Assembly (NCBI GenBank): GCA_949128115.1
Contig: OX421968.1
Location: 8,618,001-8,682,000 of the forward strand
Direction of reading: 5' to 3'
Source of the DNA: Anaspis maculata
Taxonomy: Eukaryota; Arthropoda; Insecta; Coleoptera; Scraptiidae
DNA: 64,000 nt
The notes under the pieces were generated by a model, which did not search any database, had not been told where the DNA came from, and worked only from the letters and a program-made list of their open reading frames with translations. Shown piece after piece: positions 41,718-55,000 of the stretch. A program made the position numbers and the translations under genes. Within the stretch, counting starts at the first letter, position 1; every line of letters starts with the position of its first letter.

Positions 41718-42146
41718 CTACGAGAAAAGCCTGAGAAGTGTCGCTGAAAATAGGAGCTTTAAATGGCTGCATCGAAGAAGCACAGCTGCGATATGTTTGC
41801 ATGTCCCGGACTGGCCTGCTTTGCAAGTGCATTTAAACGTTCCAATTTCACAGGAACTCCCGCAGGAACTGCTACTACTATTTCTTTTAATTACAATATC
41901 AGTTGCCTCGTGAGGAGATTCATACAATGCGCTTGTTTGTAAACACAATCCAAATATGTCCATGTTTGAACTGAAGCTTGATTCGGTTCGCTTTCGACCA
42001 CACAACACAAGAAATTGTGACTTCAGAATTTCCTCTCCCATCAGTATCCCATCACGATAGATCGAGAATCCGTTGAGGCTTGAGGCCATCCAGTGATTGA
42101 AAACCTTCATAACACTCAATTCGCTTCTGTCATTTTCGAGTTCCAC
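41718..42146 (-). CDS. SWIM zinc-finger domain protein fragment
   Basis: This is a 142-codon minus-strand frame. Near its C-terminus CTCKAGQSGTCKHIAAVLL fits the SWIM zinc-finger pattern CxC-x(n)-CxH, and the preceding IVIKRNSSSSSCG and GTFKC suit the usual lead-in to that motif. SWIM fingers occur in MULE-type transposases, in MEKK1-like ligases and in many uncharacterised insect proteins. The frame has no convincing ATG at the start (it opens from about 42150 after TTAATTAG) and continues past the finger to a stop. It could be one exon of a host gene or a transposon relic. Position between the 3' ends of ERO1 and UHRF1 gives no functional hint. Confidence 0.5.
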   Translation of the reverse strand: MELENDRSELSVMKVFNHWMASSLNGFSIYRDGILMGEEILKSQFLVLCGRKRTESSFSSNMDIFGLCLQTSALYESPHEATDIVIKRNSSSSSCGSSCEIGTFKCTCKAGQSGTCKHIAAVLLRCSHLKLLFSATLLRLFS

Positions 42147-42322
42147 CGCAATAGGTACTAATTAACCACGTTTCACGTCTGGAGGACATTAAAAACCGCT
42201 TACTACTGATAAGATTTTTGAACGCGCGGGCAACAATCCGTGCCCTATCCGACATGTTTGTTTACATGCGAAGCGCATCAGCAGCGCCACCATCGGTAAT
42301 GTTACTCGCCAATACCCCTGGT

Positions 42323-42440
42323 GCTATAGGCTGTCTGATTTCTACATGATTCTAGTGGGCTGCGTTTCTGGTCGCCATCGGCCGATCGCGGCCTGAATCG
42401 CAGCCCACTAGAATCATGTAGAAATCAGACAGCCTATAGC
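42323..42440. repeat. 118 bp near-perfect hairpin
   Basis: GCTATAGGCTGTCTGATTTC pairs with GAAATCAGACAGCCTATAGC. The arms are nearly perfect for about 49 bp, ending in GGGCTGCG / CGCAGCCC around a 20 bp loop. It is a MITE of unknown superfamily, probably young. Confidence 0.85.
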
Positions 42441-42541
42441 CGACTCTGCCGACCCAAATTGTCAGATCTTACGCATGCCCACTGAAACACAAAATTGTCA
42501 TGAAAACTACTATTAATACAAATAATAACACAAGCTTAATT

Positions 42542-42547
42542 TTTATT
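42542..42547 (-). terminator. UHRF1 polyadenylation signal candidate
   Basis: AATAAA lies on the minus strand about 485 bases past the UHRF1 stop. The sequence between is AT-rich and non-coding, which suits a 3' UTR. Confidence 0.5.
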
Positions 42548-43031
42548 TTGAAGCTTTAATACAGTCAAACTACATATAATACGTGAAATACTACAAAATA
42601 TTCCAAAACGATAACGAACTAAAAACTACAGTTTCATTAATCATTACAATTTGAACACAGTTTAGAATAAACTTTCCACGCCGTTTTGTACCCTGGGAAG
42701 TAGCAAAATGTTCTACAACTAATGACTGCTTCACAACATTCATTTTACTTCTCATAATGAACAAGTATGTAATTTCCATAAAAAATATCAATTTTCAAGA
42801 TAAAAAGATGTTTGTACAATGTTAACACATTCGGGTTGAGCGTCAGTTTCACATCTCAAGATGAGATTCAACAACTAGTTCACATCATCCTAACCTTAAT
42901 CATAAAAAAATTTAATAAATATTATCACCTATAGTACTATTACACATTTTTTTTAATAACTTGGGTTTTAAAGCAAGAACGAACAAAATAAACACGGATC
43001 AAGAATATACAGATCGCGTTTAAATAAATAA

Positions 43032-46000
43032 TTATCGCCCTGTTTCATATCCAGGAAACAATGTGCGAAGCGTTTCTGAGAGTGCCTCGTTTATATCCTT
43101 CAAATCTATTCCTTTGCTAAGATCAAACCTGCAGTTAGGGCAAGTTTGTATGTTAGCATCAAATGACCTTTGAAGACACTTCTGTAAAAAAAACATTATG
43201 TTAATTGTCATTTATAATAAAAAAGCTGATGGATGACCAACTTCCCATCCTCTTGACGCTAGATATAATTCAAATATCTGAGAAGCCCCCAGTCAGGAAC
43301 TTTTCTGTTTGAAAACAAATTGTTGTTGCACAAAATTGTAACTGTTTTATCTGACTACTATAGAGGCATTTTCAAAAGCGTTTCTTTTCTAACGTTCATT
43401 CGTTCTCTATAGAACAATGCAGCCAACGGCAAAAAATCGATTTTCGCGAGAAACCGCAAACGGCCAAGAGAATGGATTTATGGGGTTTCTCAAATAAGTT
43501 ATTTGTGTCTCAGAATTCAATGTCGAAACATCCACCACAGGCATGTATTAATCAACAAGTTTCGTAAAACATAGTATTGCGAAGAGTGCTCCAAAGGAAT
43601 GAATATAAAATACAAGTGTAGTTTGAGCAGTATCAAAATGTGTCCATTGCACCAAAGCACATAAATATACAGGTGCCCCGTGTTTAATCGCAAAGATTTT
43701 GCCAGTCGATAGAGCATCAGAAAAGAATGAGACATGTATAGAATTTTTTTTCACAAGCCCGTAATAACGAAGATACAGCTCTTCAAAGTTGGAAAACAAA
43801 TACATACCGTTGTTTTGATTCAACTTTCATAATGCCCAACCGATTTGCGTCAAATTTCTTAAAGTGTTCAAGAAACAAATGCCTGAATGAAAATCGGAGT
43901 TTACCGGAAACACAGACAAATTATTTTTGATATAAAGGAGGCACTGGAGAATATACAAACAAGGCAGGGTCATGATTTGTTCTCTTACAAAATAAGGTCT
44001 GCACTCATCCCTGTAGACCTGTAGACCTGTAAATGTTTTGAAAATTGCATTGCTACATCATTGAAGATAATCAGTTCTAAGTTCACACTTTTGTTTTTGC
44101 AAAATTTGATTTTTTTAGGGGTCCGAGTTCCATATAGATGGCGAAGAACAGCAACCTTCAATGTCACCGTTTGCAGAAATTCAGCAAGCTCCTATGTCAA
44201 AAAGGGGTACTTTTCAGAAGGAACAAAATTGTACTTTAAACGTGATGTACTATACTTTCTTCCATTTCAAGTTAAAATAATATTCACAATAAATTAAGGT
44301 GACATAATGGGATATGAAATTTGATATTATTCACTAGATTTGGCTATGAAACGTGACGTAGACGGTTTTATCAGCAATATATTGATAATTTTCGAGATAT
44401 TGAACATAGAAGCACATAGAAGGTTGTTATTTTGCACTTGACATAGGTAATTAGTCTAAATTGGAATCCGAGGTTTTGTCAGTCAATTAAAGGCTGGAGT
44501 GTCGATTGTTTGATCCATTATTTTCAACCCTGCTGAAATTGACATAGGAGGTTGTTGATTTACCACAAATGGTGACAGAAGGTTGCTGTTCGCCATCGAT
44601 ATTCGGCACTGAATTGGGACACCCAGTCAGAAAGAGCGACGCCAAGCAAGCATACATGATGCATGAAAATTGACCAGAGCTGTGGAATCATGATTTTTTA
44701 TCCAATTTTCAAAATTTAGACATCAAATTTTCAGTTTAAAATGTCATATGGCAACATATACTTTTTAGATGATTCTGATGATATTTCCATATTTTCTTCT
44801 GAATCAAACGATGTCAACATGTTGATCTTGGACCAAAATTAGTAGGGCCAAAAAACCCTGGTGTTGGTTGATCAATTATTTTAAGTTGATTTTCTCATGC
44901 CTGCTTGAAAAACCATCAGTTTCAGTTTGTTTCTGACCAGTTTTATCATTTAAATCAACATTCTGATGATTTATAGGAAATTATGGTTTTGTGCTCTGGG
45001 TTGCATAGCTATGCCTTCACAATTTTCATTTCGGGCTAACTCTACCCTTGAGGTTGAATGCCATAGATGCCATTGCTCCAACAATCTTTGGCTATTTCTA
45101 TGACATGGAATACGAGCCCAGAAACGACGACGAACCACAGATGGAAACTTATCTGTGAAAGCATTGAAAGCCAAACCTCGAACATTAAATGGAACCAAGA
45201 TAGAAGGCTTGAAAAGAAATACCACGATTTATTAGTATTTTCAACAGTTGTTAACCATCGGCAAGCCCGTACCGCCAGGAAAAACTTCCTATTCAACCCC
45301 ACTAGAATTGAACATGGCCTTATTTACAGAACGACCCTGTTGTAGTATCAAGTGAACTATGACCCTCTGAGTAGAATACTATATTACTGACCTGCTGTTG
45401 AGCAACGTGAAGTCACTAATTCAACTATTTGTGATAAGGCTCCCGGACGGTAACAATACCTTTTTCCCAGTTCCCATGACAATCTAGTTTGAAAAGAAAA
45501 AACATACCTGGCACACGTTATGTGCGCAAACTGTGGTAACTGGATCCAAGACGAGATCCTGGCAGCAAACACACAAGAAAAGTTCCTCGATTTTGGCTAA
45601 AAACTTTTGTTTTCCTTCCTGCAAAGTTTGCAAGCACTCCTTCCATGCCTTTTGGTTGACGAAGTCGTCGTCGATCACATTCCTCACCTCGTCAGATAGA
45701 TCGAACGGTTCTGTCTTTTGGATTTTCACTGTTTTTCTCGCGTCCAGCGGCGCGGTCGACTTCCTTTTCTTTGTGGAATTGTTCTTAATTTCCTGAGCCT
45801 CTAGGTATCCAGGTGGCAACTGAAACGGAGATGGCAAAATTATTTTTTGAGGTGTGTTTTTGACTTTATTTTAGACCTCATTAGTGTGACTTATTATCAG
45901 CGCCAGCAATGGCAATCGCAGTGACGAATAGAAAAAACGTAAATAAAAACTCACTATGATTGGGAGTTCTTGACCGCCTTTCTCCCAAGGTGCCGGACTG

Positions 46001-49000
46001 GGATCGTCCCTTCGTAGTAAATATCGCCAGACGATAAAACCAGACTTGCCTTTTTCAGGGTAATACTTGACAACTTTATAAATTCCATCATAGCGATTTC
46101 CGTCTTTCGGTGCGTATTTGGAATGTTTGGCCAGTTTGTAATTCCTGACGACCCGCACGGGCTTGCCTTTTCTCCAGTCTTTTCCGGCGTCGCCTCCAGT
46201 TTTATTGTTTAATTTGACGTTACAGTTGACCGCAAGAGCTCTAAGGATTGAAAATGCGTTTTTCAATTAATAGCTCAAGATTTTATGTTGAAGAATCGAC
46301 AGTTATAGTGGGGACCGCATAGCGCGTGGTACACCGTTCCAGTCGAAGTGTAAAACTGGATTGCAGCAACGCGAAGCTAAGTCAGTATTTGGATAAGTAG
46401 ACCCCATCCAATTCTGAACAGGCTGATAGATCCCTTCTGATGGTTTTGGGCAAGCCTTTCTGAGTATTACGTCCGCAGCTGGCGATACGGCAATGCATAG
46501 AGGACAAAGGTGGGCACGCACCATCAACCGAAAAATTAACTTCGTTCAATCATTACCGAAAAGTAACTTCGTTAAGGGCGCGGGACGCTAAAATGCACAC
46601 GAAAGCATGTTACGGCTACCTGCCATTTAGCCTTATTTGAGGTCCAAATTTGATGATTTATTGAAAGATAAAAATTGTATCTAGTCATCTACTCCTCCTT
46701 TTTTCTAATTTCAAAATAAAAGTTGGATTTGAGGGGACAGAAAAGCCATCATGAACGGCAATTTTAAAAAGAAAACAAAGGGAAAAGTCCAGTGGATTAA
46801 GTAACAAGACGAAGTTTGAAACGATTTGATGCAAAAAATCTAGATTTCTCGATATAGTCTTCATTTGCGACAGGAATTTAGGATTCTCGTCGAACGTTAA
46901 AAACGCCGTAATTTAGGCAACATAATATGCGTAAAGCCGTCCCTCTAGACAGAACTTGGCTGTGAGTGGGTTCACCACATGTTCCACCAGGGACGCGATT
47001 CTCAAAATCATTCGACATCCGACGGAAATCCGGAAATCACGTTGAAAATTACTAGGTGACATACAGGGTGATTTATGAGTGACCTGAAATAGGCTAATGG
47101 GAGATAGAGAACTTCGAGACGAGTCAGGATCCACAGAAGAAATTTTGTTTTCATTGGATACAGGGTGTTTTGTGTATTTCGTATGAAACTTTGATAAGCG
47201 ATATTTCTGAAACGGCTAGAGATATTTCGTTGAAATTGACCAGTGGTATTTCTCTGTAGGAACTTACCCCGAAGCCATACCGGGTAAGTCAAAATCCAGG
47301 GCCGGGCTAGAAAAAATGTGCCCTTTTATTTGATCAAAAAGTACATTTTCTGACCGCTTTTCTGAAAAACTGCTATCGGATTCAAAAAGCTAAGAAAAAA
47401 TGCTTCAAGAATCACTCTTCAATTCAGAATGACGCACCTAAACCGTTTCGACAATAAAATTAAAAGTAAAATTTGTGAGGTAAGTTTCCATTCTCGACCG
47501 GACATAATCGACTCATTGTTTGATTGAATTCATTCAAATAAATTTTTAAGCTTGTCTCTGTGGAATAGAAGGGCTTGGTTGGAAGAAAAATTCCATAGCC
47601 AAAGATTTTTTTTACGACCAAATCGATTCTTATTTTGTGTTTCACTCTCGATTTTGTCATTAGAAAAAAAAATGGTAGGTTCTGGATTTTTTTTTCAACC
47701 AAGCCCTTCTATTTAACAGAGACAAGCCAAAAAATGAATTTGAATGAATTCAATCAAACAATGAGTCGATTATGTCCGGTCGAAAATGGAAACTTACCCA
47801 CAAATTTTACTTTTAATTTTATTGTCAAAACGGTATAGATGTGCCATCTAAATTGAAGAGTTATTCTTGAAGCAGATTTACGAATCCGATAGCAGTTTTT
47901 CAGAATGTACATTTTGATCAAATAACAAAGGGGCACATTTGTTCTAGCCCGGTTCTGGATTTTGGCTTATCCGGTATGGCTTCGGGGTAAGTTCCAACAT
48001 AGAAATGTTACTGTCGAATTTCAACAAAATATCTCTAGCCGTTTCAGAAATATCGCTTATGAAAGTTTCATACGAGACACACAAAACACCCTTCTCCCTT
48101 CACAAAACGCATCTTCGTAACCACTGGAGAAAACAAAATTTCACCTGCGGCTCCGGACTCGGCTCGAAGTCCTCTATCTCCCATTAGCCATGGTCACTCA
48201 TGAATCACCCTGTATATCTCGTTCACTTTTTAATTTCGGTAGAATGACTTTTTGGAGCAAAAATTAGGTGACAAGCCCAAAATTTGAATTTGGGCCAATG
48301 GAATGGCCTGATCTTTTACAAAATGTCAAAATGACGGGAATTGAATGTTAAGGGAAGTTACTTAGTCCGTTTATGATTTTTCAAGCTCAAAGAACTCACT
48401 TGTTCATTCTGGTTAGCTCTTGGTTCGAGCTTTGCTCGCTGATTCGCTTGTTCCCAGATAAATCTCTACCTCCCGAACCAGTGTAGTAGAACTCGTTCCC
48501 GTTATCTATGTCGTCTTCGTATCCGCCGCTCAAGACGATGCTGTACGCTCCATCGGCCTCTCTACCATGAATCCCGGCAACGTGAGGACGGTGAATGCCG
48601 GCCTCTGACACTTGAATCCTGAATTTCCAGCAAGTCCCTACTTCTATGCCAGGCACTGGACCAGAATGCTCCGGCGGGACGATGGTGCAAACGCTGGTCC
48701 TTCCCACGCACGCCATACCTTGTCCCCAATCCCGGTTCTTCCCGTTCTCTTTGTTCTTGACGCTTGCCATCTTCTGTTTCTTGTTGCTGGGCTTCAGCAT
48801 CTCTCCAGCTTTGACGATTTCGCTATCGTCAACTTTACATTCGCGGCAGTACCTGTGGAAGGGAATGCTGCGATCAATCGACATTTCGACGTATAAAGCT
48901 TTAAAACTCACCATTCCGGGTCTGACGGTACTTCGGACAACGGTGGATCAAGGCAGCGTAAGTGAAACGCGCGATCGCATTCGTCGCACATCAACAGTGA

Positions 49001-52000
49001 TTTCGCGTCAGTTTTCTTGGAGCAAACATGGCAACCGCAAAATTTGCAGTTCTTCTTCGGCTCGTCCCTGCAATGGTTGCAGTAAAAGGGCAACTTCCTG
49101 AGTGCAACCTTTTTGGTGTTTTCTTCATCGTCGCGCTCGGTCAACAGTGTAACTTGTTCTATGCGCATCACTTCGTTCTTAAATTTAACGTTGATGGATT
49201 CGACGACAGTGTGATCTTTCCCGAGCAACAATGTACCCTTGAGGACCTTCCTGGTTGAATCGACCACTTTGAAGTCATACCTGCAATATATCTTTCACGT
49301 AAGCAACTTTGGAATAAAAGCAGGTTTTTTTAATGAAAAGAGCACAACGGCCAAACGTAGATATGATCAACAGACATTTCATTTTCGTTCTGACTTCCCC
49401 TTCACCCTTTCTTGCAAGCATGCCTTGATGTAGTGGGAATGGGATCGACTGTGTTTGTAGTCATTCATTGTTCAATTGTTGCAGACACCCAAGATTTTTC
49501 TTTAAATTAGGAAGAATATATTTTTTTGCTATCCGATCAGGTCAACACAAACAAGCGTTTGCTGAAAAAGTATTTTACAAAGCAATTTTTATGAAAACTG
49601 CCATATAGAACTAGGTACCTAGATGAAGTTTGAAGATAGGATTACCATGCACTAGTAAAAATTAAAGAGTATGGGAAAACAATCTAATATCGATTTAAGA
49701 TAGATCAAGATGACCGGCCCTCCAACTCCACGCATGTAGATTTCTTGTCATGTTCAACAATTTTGGCGCACGATCTTGCATTATTTCTTTAATTACAACA
49801 AAAGTACACAAGGGATATGCAAACTTTCTCCATAGTGGAAGCATCAGCACATTCTACTGAGAACGCCACTGAAAAAAATATTTTTACCGATAATAGTCTT
49901 CGAGTAATGGCAAATTTCGAAATTGGTGTGCACTGCGCGAAGACATAACTAAGAGCGAGAGCATATCGCTGATGTGATCAACCCAGGAGCGTGAGTGCAT
50001 CGAGTGCGGAGCGACAGCATATCGGACTTCTTGGACTTGCTTGCTAACTTGTTTACTCGTGAGCCGATTTTCGGAATCTGGGGCTCATTTTGAAGCTAAA
50101 ACTGTAGGTAAGTAGACGGGAAAGCAATAATAAGTGACTTCCAAAATACAAAGTTGCTTTGAAAATGGCCCAAATCTGAATCGCTCCTGGAGTGCGGTTT
50201 GGGTGGAGAATTTAATGAAAATCAACTTGCTTTCGAAATAGACCGTTTATTTATTCCTTGATTCAAAACTCTTGATGTTTTTTTTTTTTTACCTGGATGG
50301 GAGTTATAGCGGGTGTGCCATAAAAAACCGTTCTCGCAATTTTTCCTTCTAAAATTGGACCATCAGACCAAAACTGAACAGACACGTGTTTCGCCCTCTA
50401 TTGGGGGCTCATGAGTGCGCAGGCATCCAGCCCGACCATCCGGTACCGGTGCATTCGTTTTTTCATTCCCGCATAACTGACCCAAAAGTTGTCCTGCCCG
50501 CCATATCCTCATTTCCCAACCGATTTTTTCAAATTTGGTATCAATGACAAGTCAACTGGACAGTCTACTATTTTCATCTGTGAAAATGGCGGACGTGTCA
50601 AAATTAAGGGTCAGTTTAGTCAGCTTATTTAGCCGCAAGTTTTAATTTTAGCCGTAAGCGCTGCATCGCTTATTGGCTGTTCTGAGAAGGCTGGTTCATA
50701 AGAGCCAATAGGTGTCTTTGCCCTTGCGACTAAAATTAAAACTGAACTGAACTGAACGCACCCTAATACCCTTGACAGACTAGAAAGCTTAATGATCATT
50801 AAGCATAAATTACGATATCAATAATTACTAATGTGTCACATTGTCATTTACTTATGATCATTTAGGACCTTAATGATCAATAACTAGCAGTAACCATAAT
50901 CGCCGAATAATCGCCGGTGGTCGTGCATCATCGCCGTGATTTTTGAATACCATTGGCCAGTTTTTCTGCAATGAATCGCGTTATCTGTCATCTAGTCTGT
51001 CATTTCAGTACGCCATTCAGAGTGTCAGACACGTATTTCTGTAATGAAGGAACTGGATTTTGTGTCTTGCCTCTTGCAACAACATCTCTTGTACCAAATT
51101 ATGAGATAATGCCCGTAGCGTGCACGTATAAGCACGTACGAAAAATTAAAAACTCCCGGTTTTACATAAGAAATGACCTCCTATTCGCGGAATTTGGATG
51201 ATACGAACATTGCAAACGTGCAGCACGATATCGATTGGCGGCACTTTATTTTTGCAAAAAGTCGAATTTCTTGATGAGGAGATAGGTTTCCGTAAGTATC
51301 CGTGAGACAGGTAGGTATATATAATGCCCGTAGCGTGCACGTAGGTATAAGCAGTAAGCACGTACGAAAAACTGAAAAATCTTCTCGCTTTACTCAAGAA
51401 ATGACCGCTTGTTCGCGAAAGTTGGATGATACGAACATTGCGAACTTGTAGCTGAATATTGGTTTGTGGCACTCAATTTTTGGCGAAGTCGAATTTATTG
51501 ATGAGGGAATAGGTTTTTCCGTGAGATAGGTAGGCACCTATATAAGTGTTTATTTCCATAAATATTCTTATTCCATACTAATCGCAAAGCAGATGAAAAA
51601 TTGCAAAAAAGTTAGAATGACCACACGATAGATACGAACACAATGAACTGTAACATGCATCTGTCAGTTGCCTTGCCACTTTCTAGCCGCGCACATAACC
51701 AGGGCTGCGCGAAATTAAAAGTTGGTTAGACTATGGGACTATGCGATTTTGATCAGGTTATTGATTAAATCATCAGTCTCTTACTCTTCTTTTCATCTAT
51801 TTCTTTCGACTCAATACAAATTCAACATATAAACTGCTCAACAATGAAAGTGTTACAAAGCAAAAATTCACCCAATTTAAACCGCTGTTACTTTTGATTG
51901 GCACAAGCGATTCTAATTCCGTTTCAAGTACTGAAGAGCTCAATCTTTTGGCCATCTTTCTTGTCAATATGGAATCCATAGAGCCCCTCATAAAACTTCT

Positions 52001-55000
52001 ACAGGGTGATGAACAGAGCAGTGCAAAATTGATGAAAGTTCAACATACCCCCGTTTTCGTTAAAAATTTTTTTCGGGAGTATCAACACCAAATTTATGAA
52101 GAATGATGTGTTCCCTCGAAACGGTTTTTGAATTTTCAGGATTCCAGTCGAAACAGCCGAAATATGGTTTTTTATTGTGAATACTGTATATTATTCCTGT
52201 AGCAACGCAAAAACATTAGAACTTTTCATACCAAGATGACGCCTCTTGGTAGGCTTGTTCACTGAACAATTCTGAGCAATTTGACTTGCAACACGTTCCT
52301 ATTGTCTAGTGTAGGGGTGAAGAAAAGCCCAATTGGCAGCGTACTTTTTGGTACTACTCCTAAAATTCGGGTTTTTAGCATTGAAAAAAGGTTAATTTTC
52401 ACTCTCTTTAGTCAACATGGGACTACGTCATTAGAGTTGGATTAACCACATTTCCGCTATTTCGGAATTTTTTGCCTTTACCTCAAATTTCAAAACATAG
52501 GCATGTTTGGCATAATTTCTTGAAATGTTGGTCCCCTAAATGGGATTCTGTCAACAAGATCTGTCTATCTGTTTGTTTATCTGTCTATCTCTTTCCGAAA
52601 AAATATTTATAAAATTTTCAACTCCACCCCCCTTCTTCCTGAAACTCTCTGAGTGTCCCATTTAATATTCTTGATCTCTCAATTCTTTTCAATGCAGTCA
52701 ACGTCATCCTGCATAGCATCGGAAGAAATAATTTTCTGTGAAAAAAATGCCACCCAAAATTTCACCCTTTCGCTCCCCCCACCTTATCTCAAAAATCTAA
52801 AATGGCAACACCTACTTTGTGATACATCAAATTGAAGGAAATTAAATTCTCTCCATGAACAAAATTTTTTCAATTTTTTTAAAACCTCCATTTTCCTCAC
52901 AAAACACCCAAAATATCTAATTTATTTGGAGAGGGGTTAAAAATTTCAAAAAAAATGTTTTCGGCAAGAGAATTCAATTCCCTTCGATTTGATGTAGCAC
53001 AAAGTGGGTGGTGTTTCGTTAAATTTTAAAGCTGAGGTGGGGGAGAGAAAAAGGGTCAATTTGGGTAGCACTTTTTCCACCGAAAATTCTTTTCTTCGAT
53101 GTTTTCTATGATGACACTGACTGAATTAAAAACGATTGAGAGGTCCAGAATTAAAAAGAAGACAGTCAGAAGATTTTTAGGGCGAAGGAAGGTGTGGTTA
53201 AAATTTTTGTAAATATTTTTTTCAGAAAGAAATTTAACTCTCTTCAATTTGATGTATCGCAAGGTAGGTCATGTCATTTGAAATTTCAAAGTTGGGGTGA
53301 GTGGGGGCGAGGGGGCTTAAGATAGGAATTTGCCAATTCATGTTTTAGATGTCCCCTTTGATATAAAAATCGACCTGTTTTTGCTCGAAGAAATATTCAC
53401 TAGGAATCGGGAGTTATTGCAGGTGGATAGTTTTTAAATGATCACCCAGTGCAGTATTCACAATAAAAAATCCCATTTTGACTGTTTCGACTGGAATCCC
53501 GAAAATTCAAAAACCGTTTCGAGGGAACACATAATTCTTCTGACCTTTTTTTTTTCACGCTGCACAATATTGAGTGAATATGTCATTGAAAAGGCATTAA
53601 AAAGTTTCAATGGACAAGTGCAAAAAGTTTCCGAAAATTTCCAGCGGTTTTCATTTTATGATAGAAAACAAAAACTTGGAAAAACACGTTTTCATGTATA
53701 AAATGAGAATCAATGAGAATTTTTCCAAACTGCCAACTGCATTCAATAAAACTCATCAAAACGGTCAGTATGATGTGTAACTCAATATGCAATGATTATT
53801 TTGAAATTATGAGATTTTCTGAATGAAGATTTTGATGAGTAAAATTTAATTGCCTCAAAATTTTAAAATAGCTATTACATATTGAGTTGAACATCATACT
53901 GACCGTTTAGATGTGTTCTACTGAATGCAGTTTGCAGTTTGAGAAAATTCTCATTTATTCTCATTTTATACATAAAAACGCATTTCTCCAGGTTTTTGTT
54001 TCTGTCATAAAATGAAAACCGCTGGAAATTTTCGGAAACTTTTTGCACTTGTCCATTAAAACTTTTTAAGGGCTTTTCAATGACATATTTCTCAATATTG
54101 TGCAGTGTAAAAAAAATGTCCAAAATTTTGAGGTGCCCCCGTACTCGGAGTTTTGATGAAGTAGTTTTATTGACATATCAGATATGATCAGCAATGGAAG
54201 CTGAATCCAACGGTCTTTACCGCAACTCGATAGCTTCAACGGATCTCGAGAAAAATGGGGGTGGACATCTTTTTTGAATGACCCTGTAGATAATAAGGAC
54301 AATAATAGTCCAATACTTCGGACCATTCGACAATTTGACATTGACATTTCAGGGGGAAATTGATCGCCACGTTTATTTACGCGCTACGGCGCAAGCTCAT
54401 CGGCTTATTACGATTTGTAGTGTGTTACCCCCAAATTCGCAATCGTCATTTAAACTTGTCAGTCTAGTCAGGTCTGACAGTCTGTCTAGGATATTAGTAT
54501 TTTTTTTAATCGCATCCCATGGCTTGTGGGACTCCTTGGAAGGCGTCCAACCATTATCAATAATAGATCTGAATACAGTTTTTAACAAGCTTTCCCAATG
54601 AGCCCCCACAATAAGCCATTGGGTGCGATTAAAAAAATACTAAAGGTGGCTGGGGGTTAAGGGGTTGACGGTAGATCATGACACGTATCATGGAAAAACG
54701 ACTTACCCTTTTCAAAAATCGACCTGATCGAGCGTTTTTTTTTCCATATGGTACGAAATTATGAATTTTGTTTAGGACTTTTGAGTAACCCTGGGGTTCC
54801 TCAAAACTTCATGGTGAAGTGTTCGATCTAATTATCAATGGTAGATCTGAATACAGTTTTTGACAAGCTTTCCAACGAGCCCCCCCAAGACATAGGGTGC
54901 CATTTAAAAAAAAATATACCAAGGGTGGCTAGGGGTCGAGGGGTTGACGGTAGATCATGACACGTGTCATGGAAAAACGGCTTGCCCTTTTTAGAAATCG

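Noticed and set aside
45067..45345. A 92-codon plus-strand frame in UHRF1 intron 6
   Set aside because: No domain, no splice context and competing minus-strand frames of similar length; probably chance.
54335..54601. An 88-codon plus-strand frame and its minus-strand counterpart
   Set aside because: It overlaps the start of a duplicated repeat unit and carries no recognisable motif.
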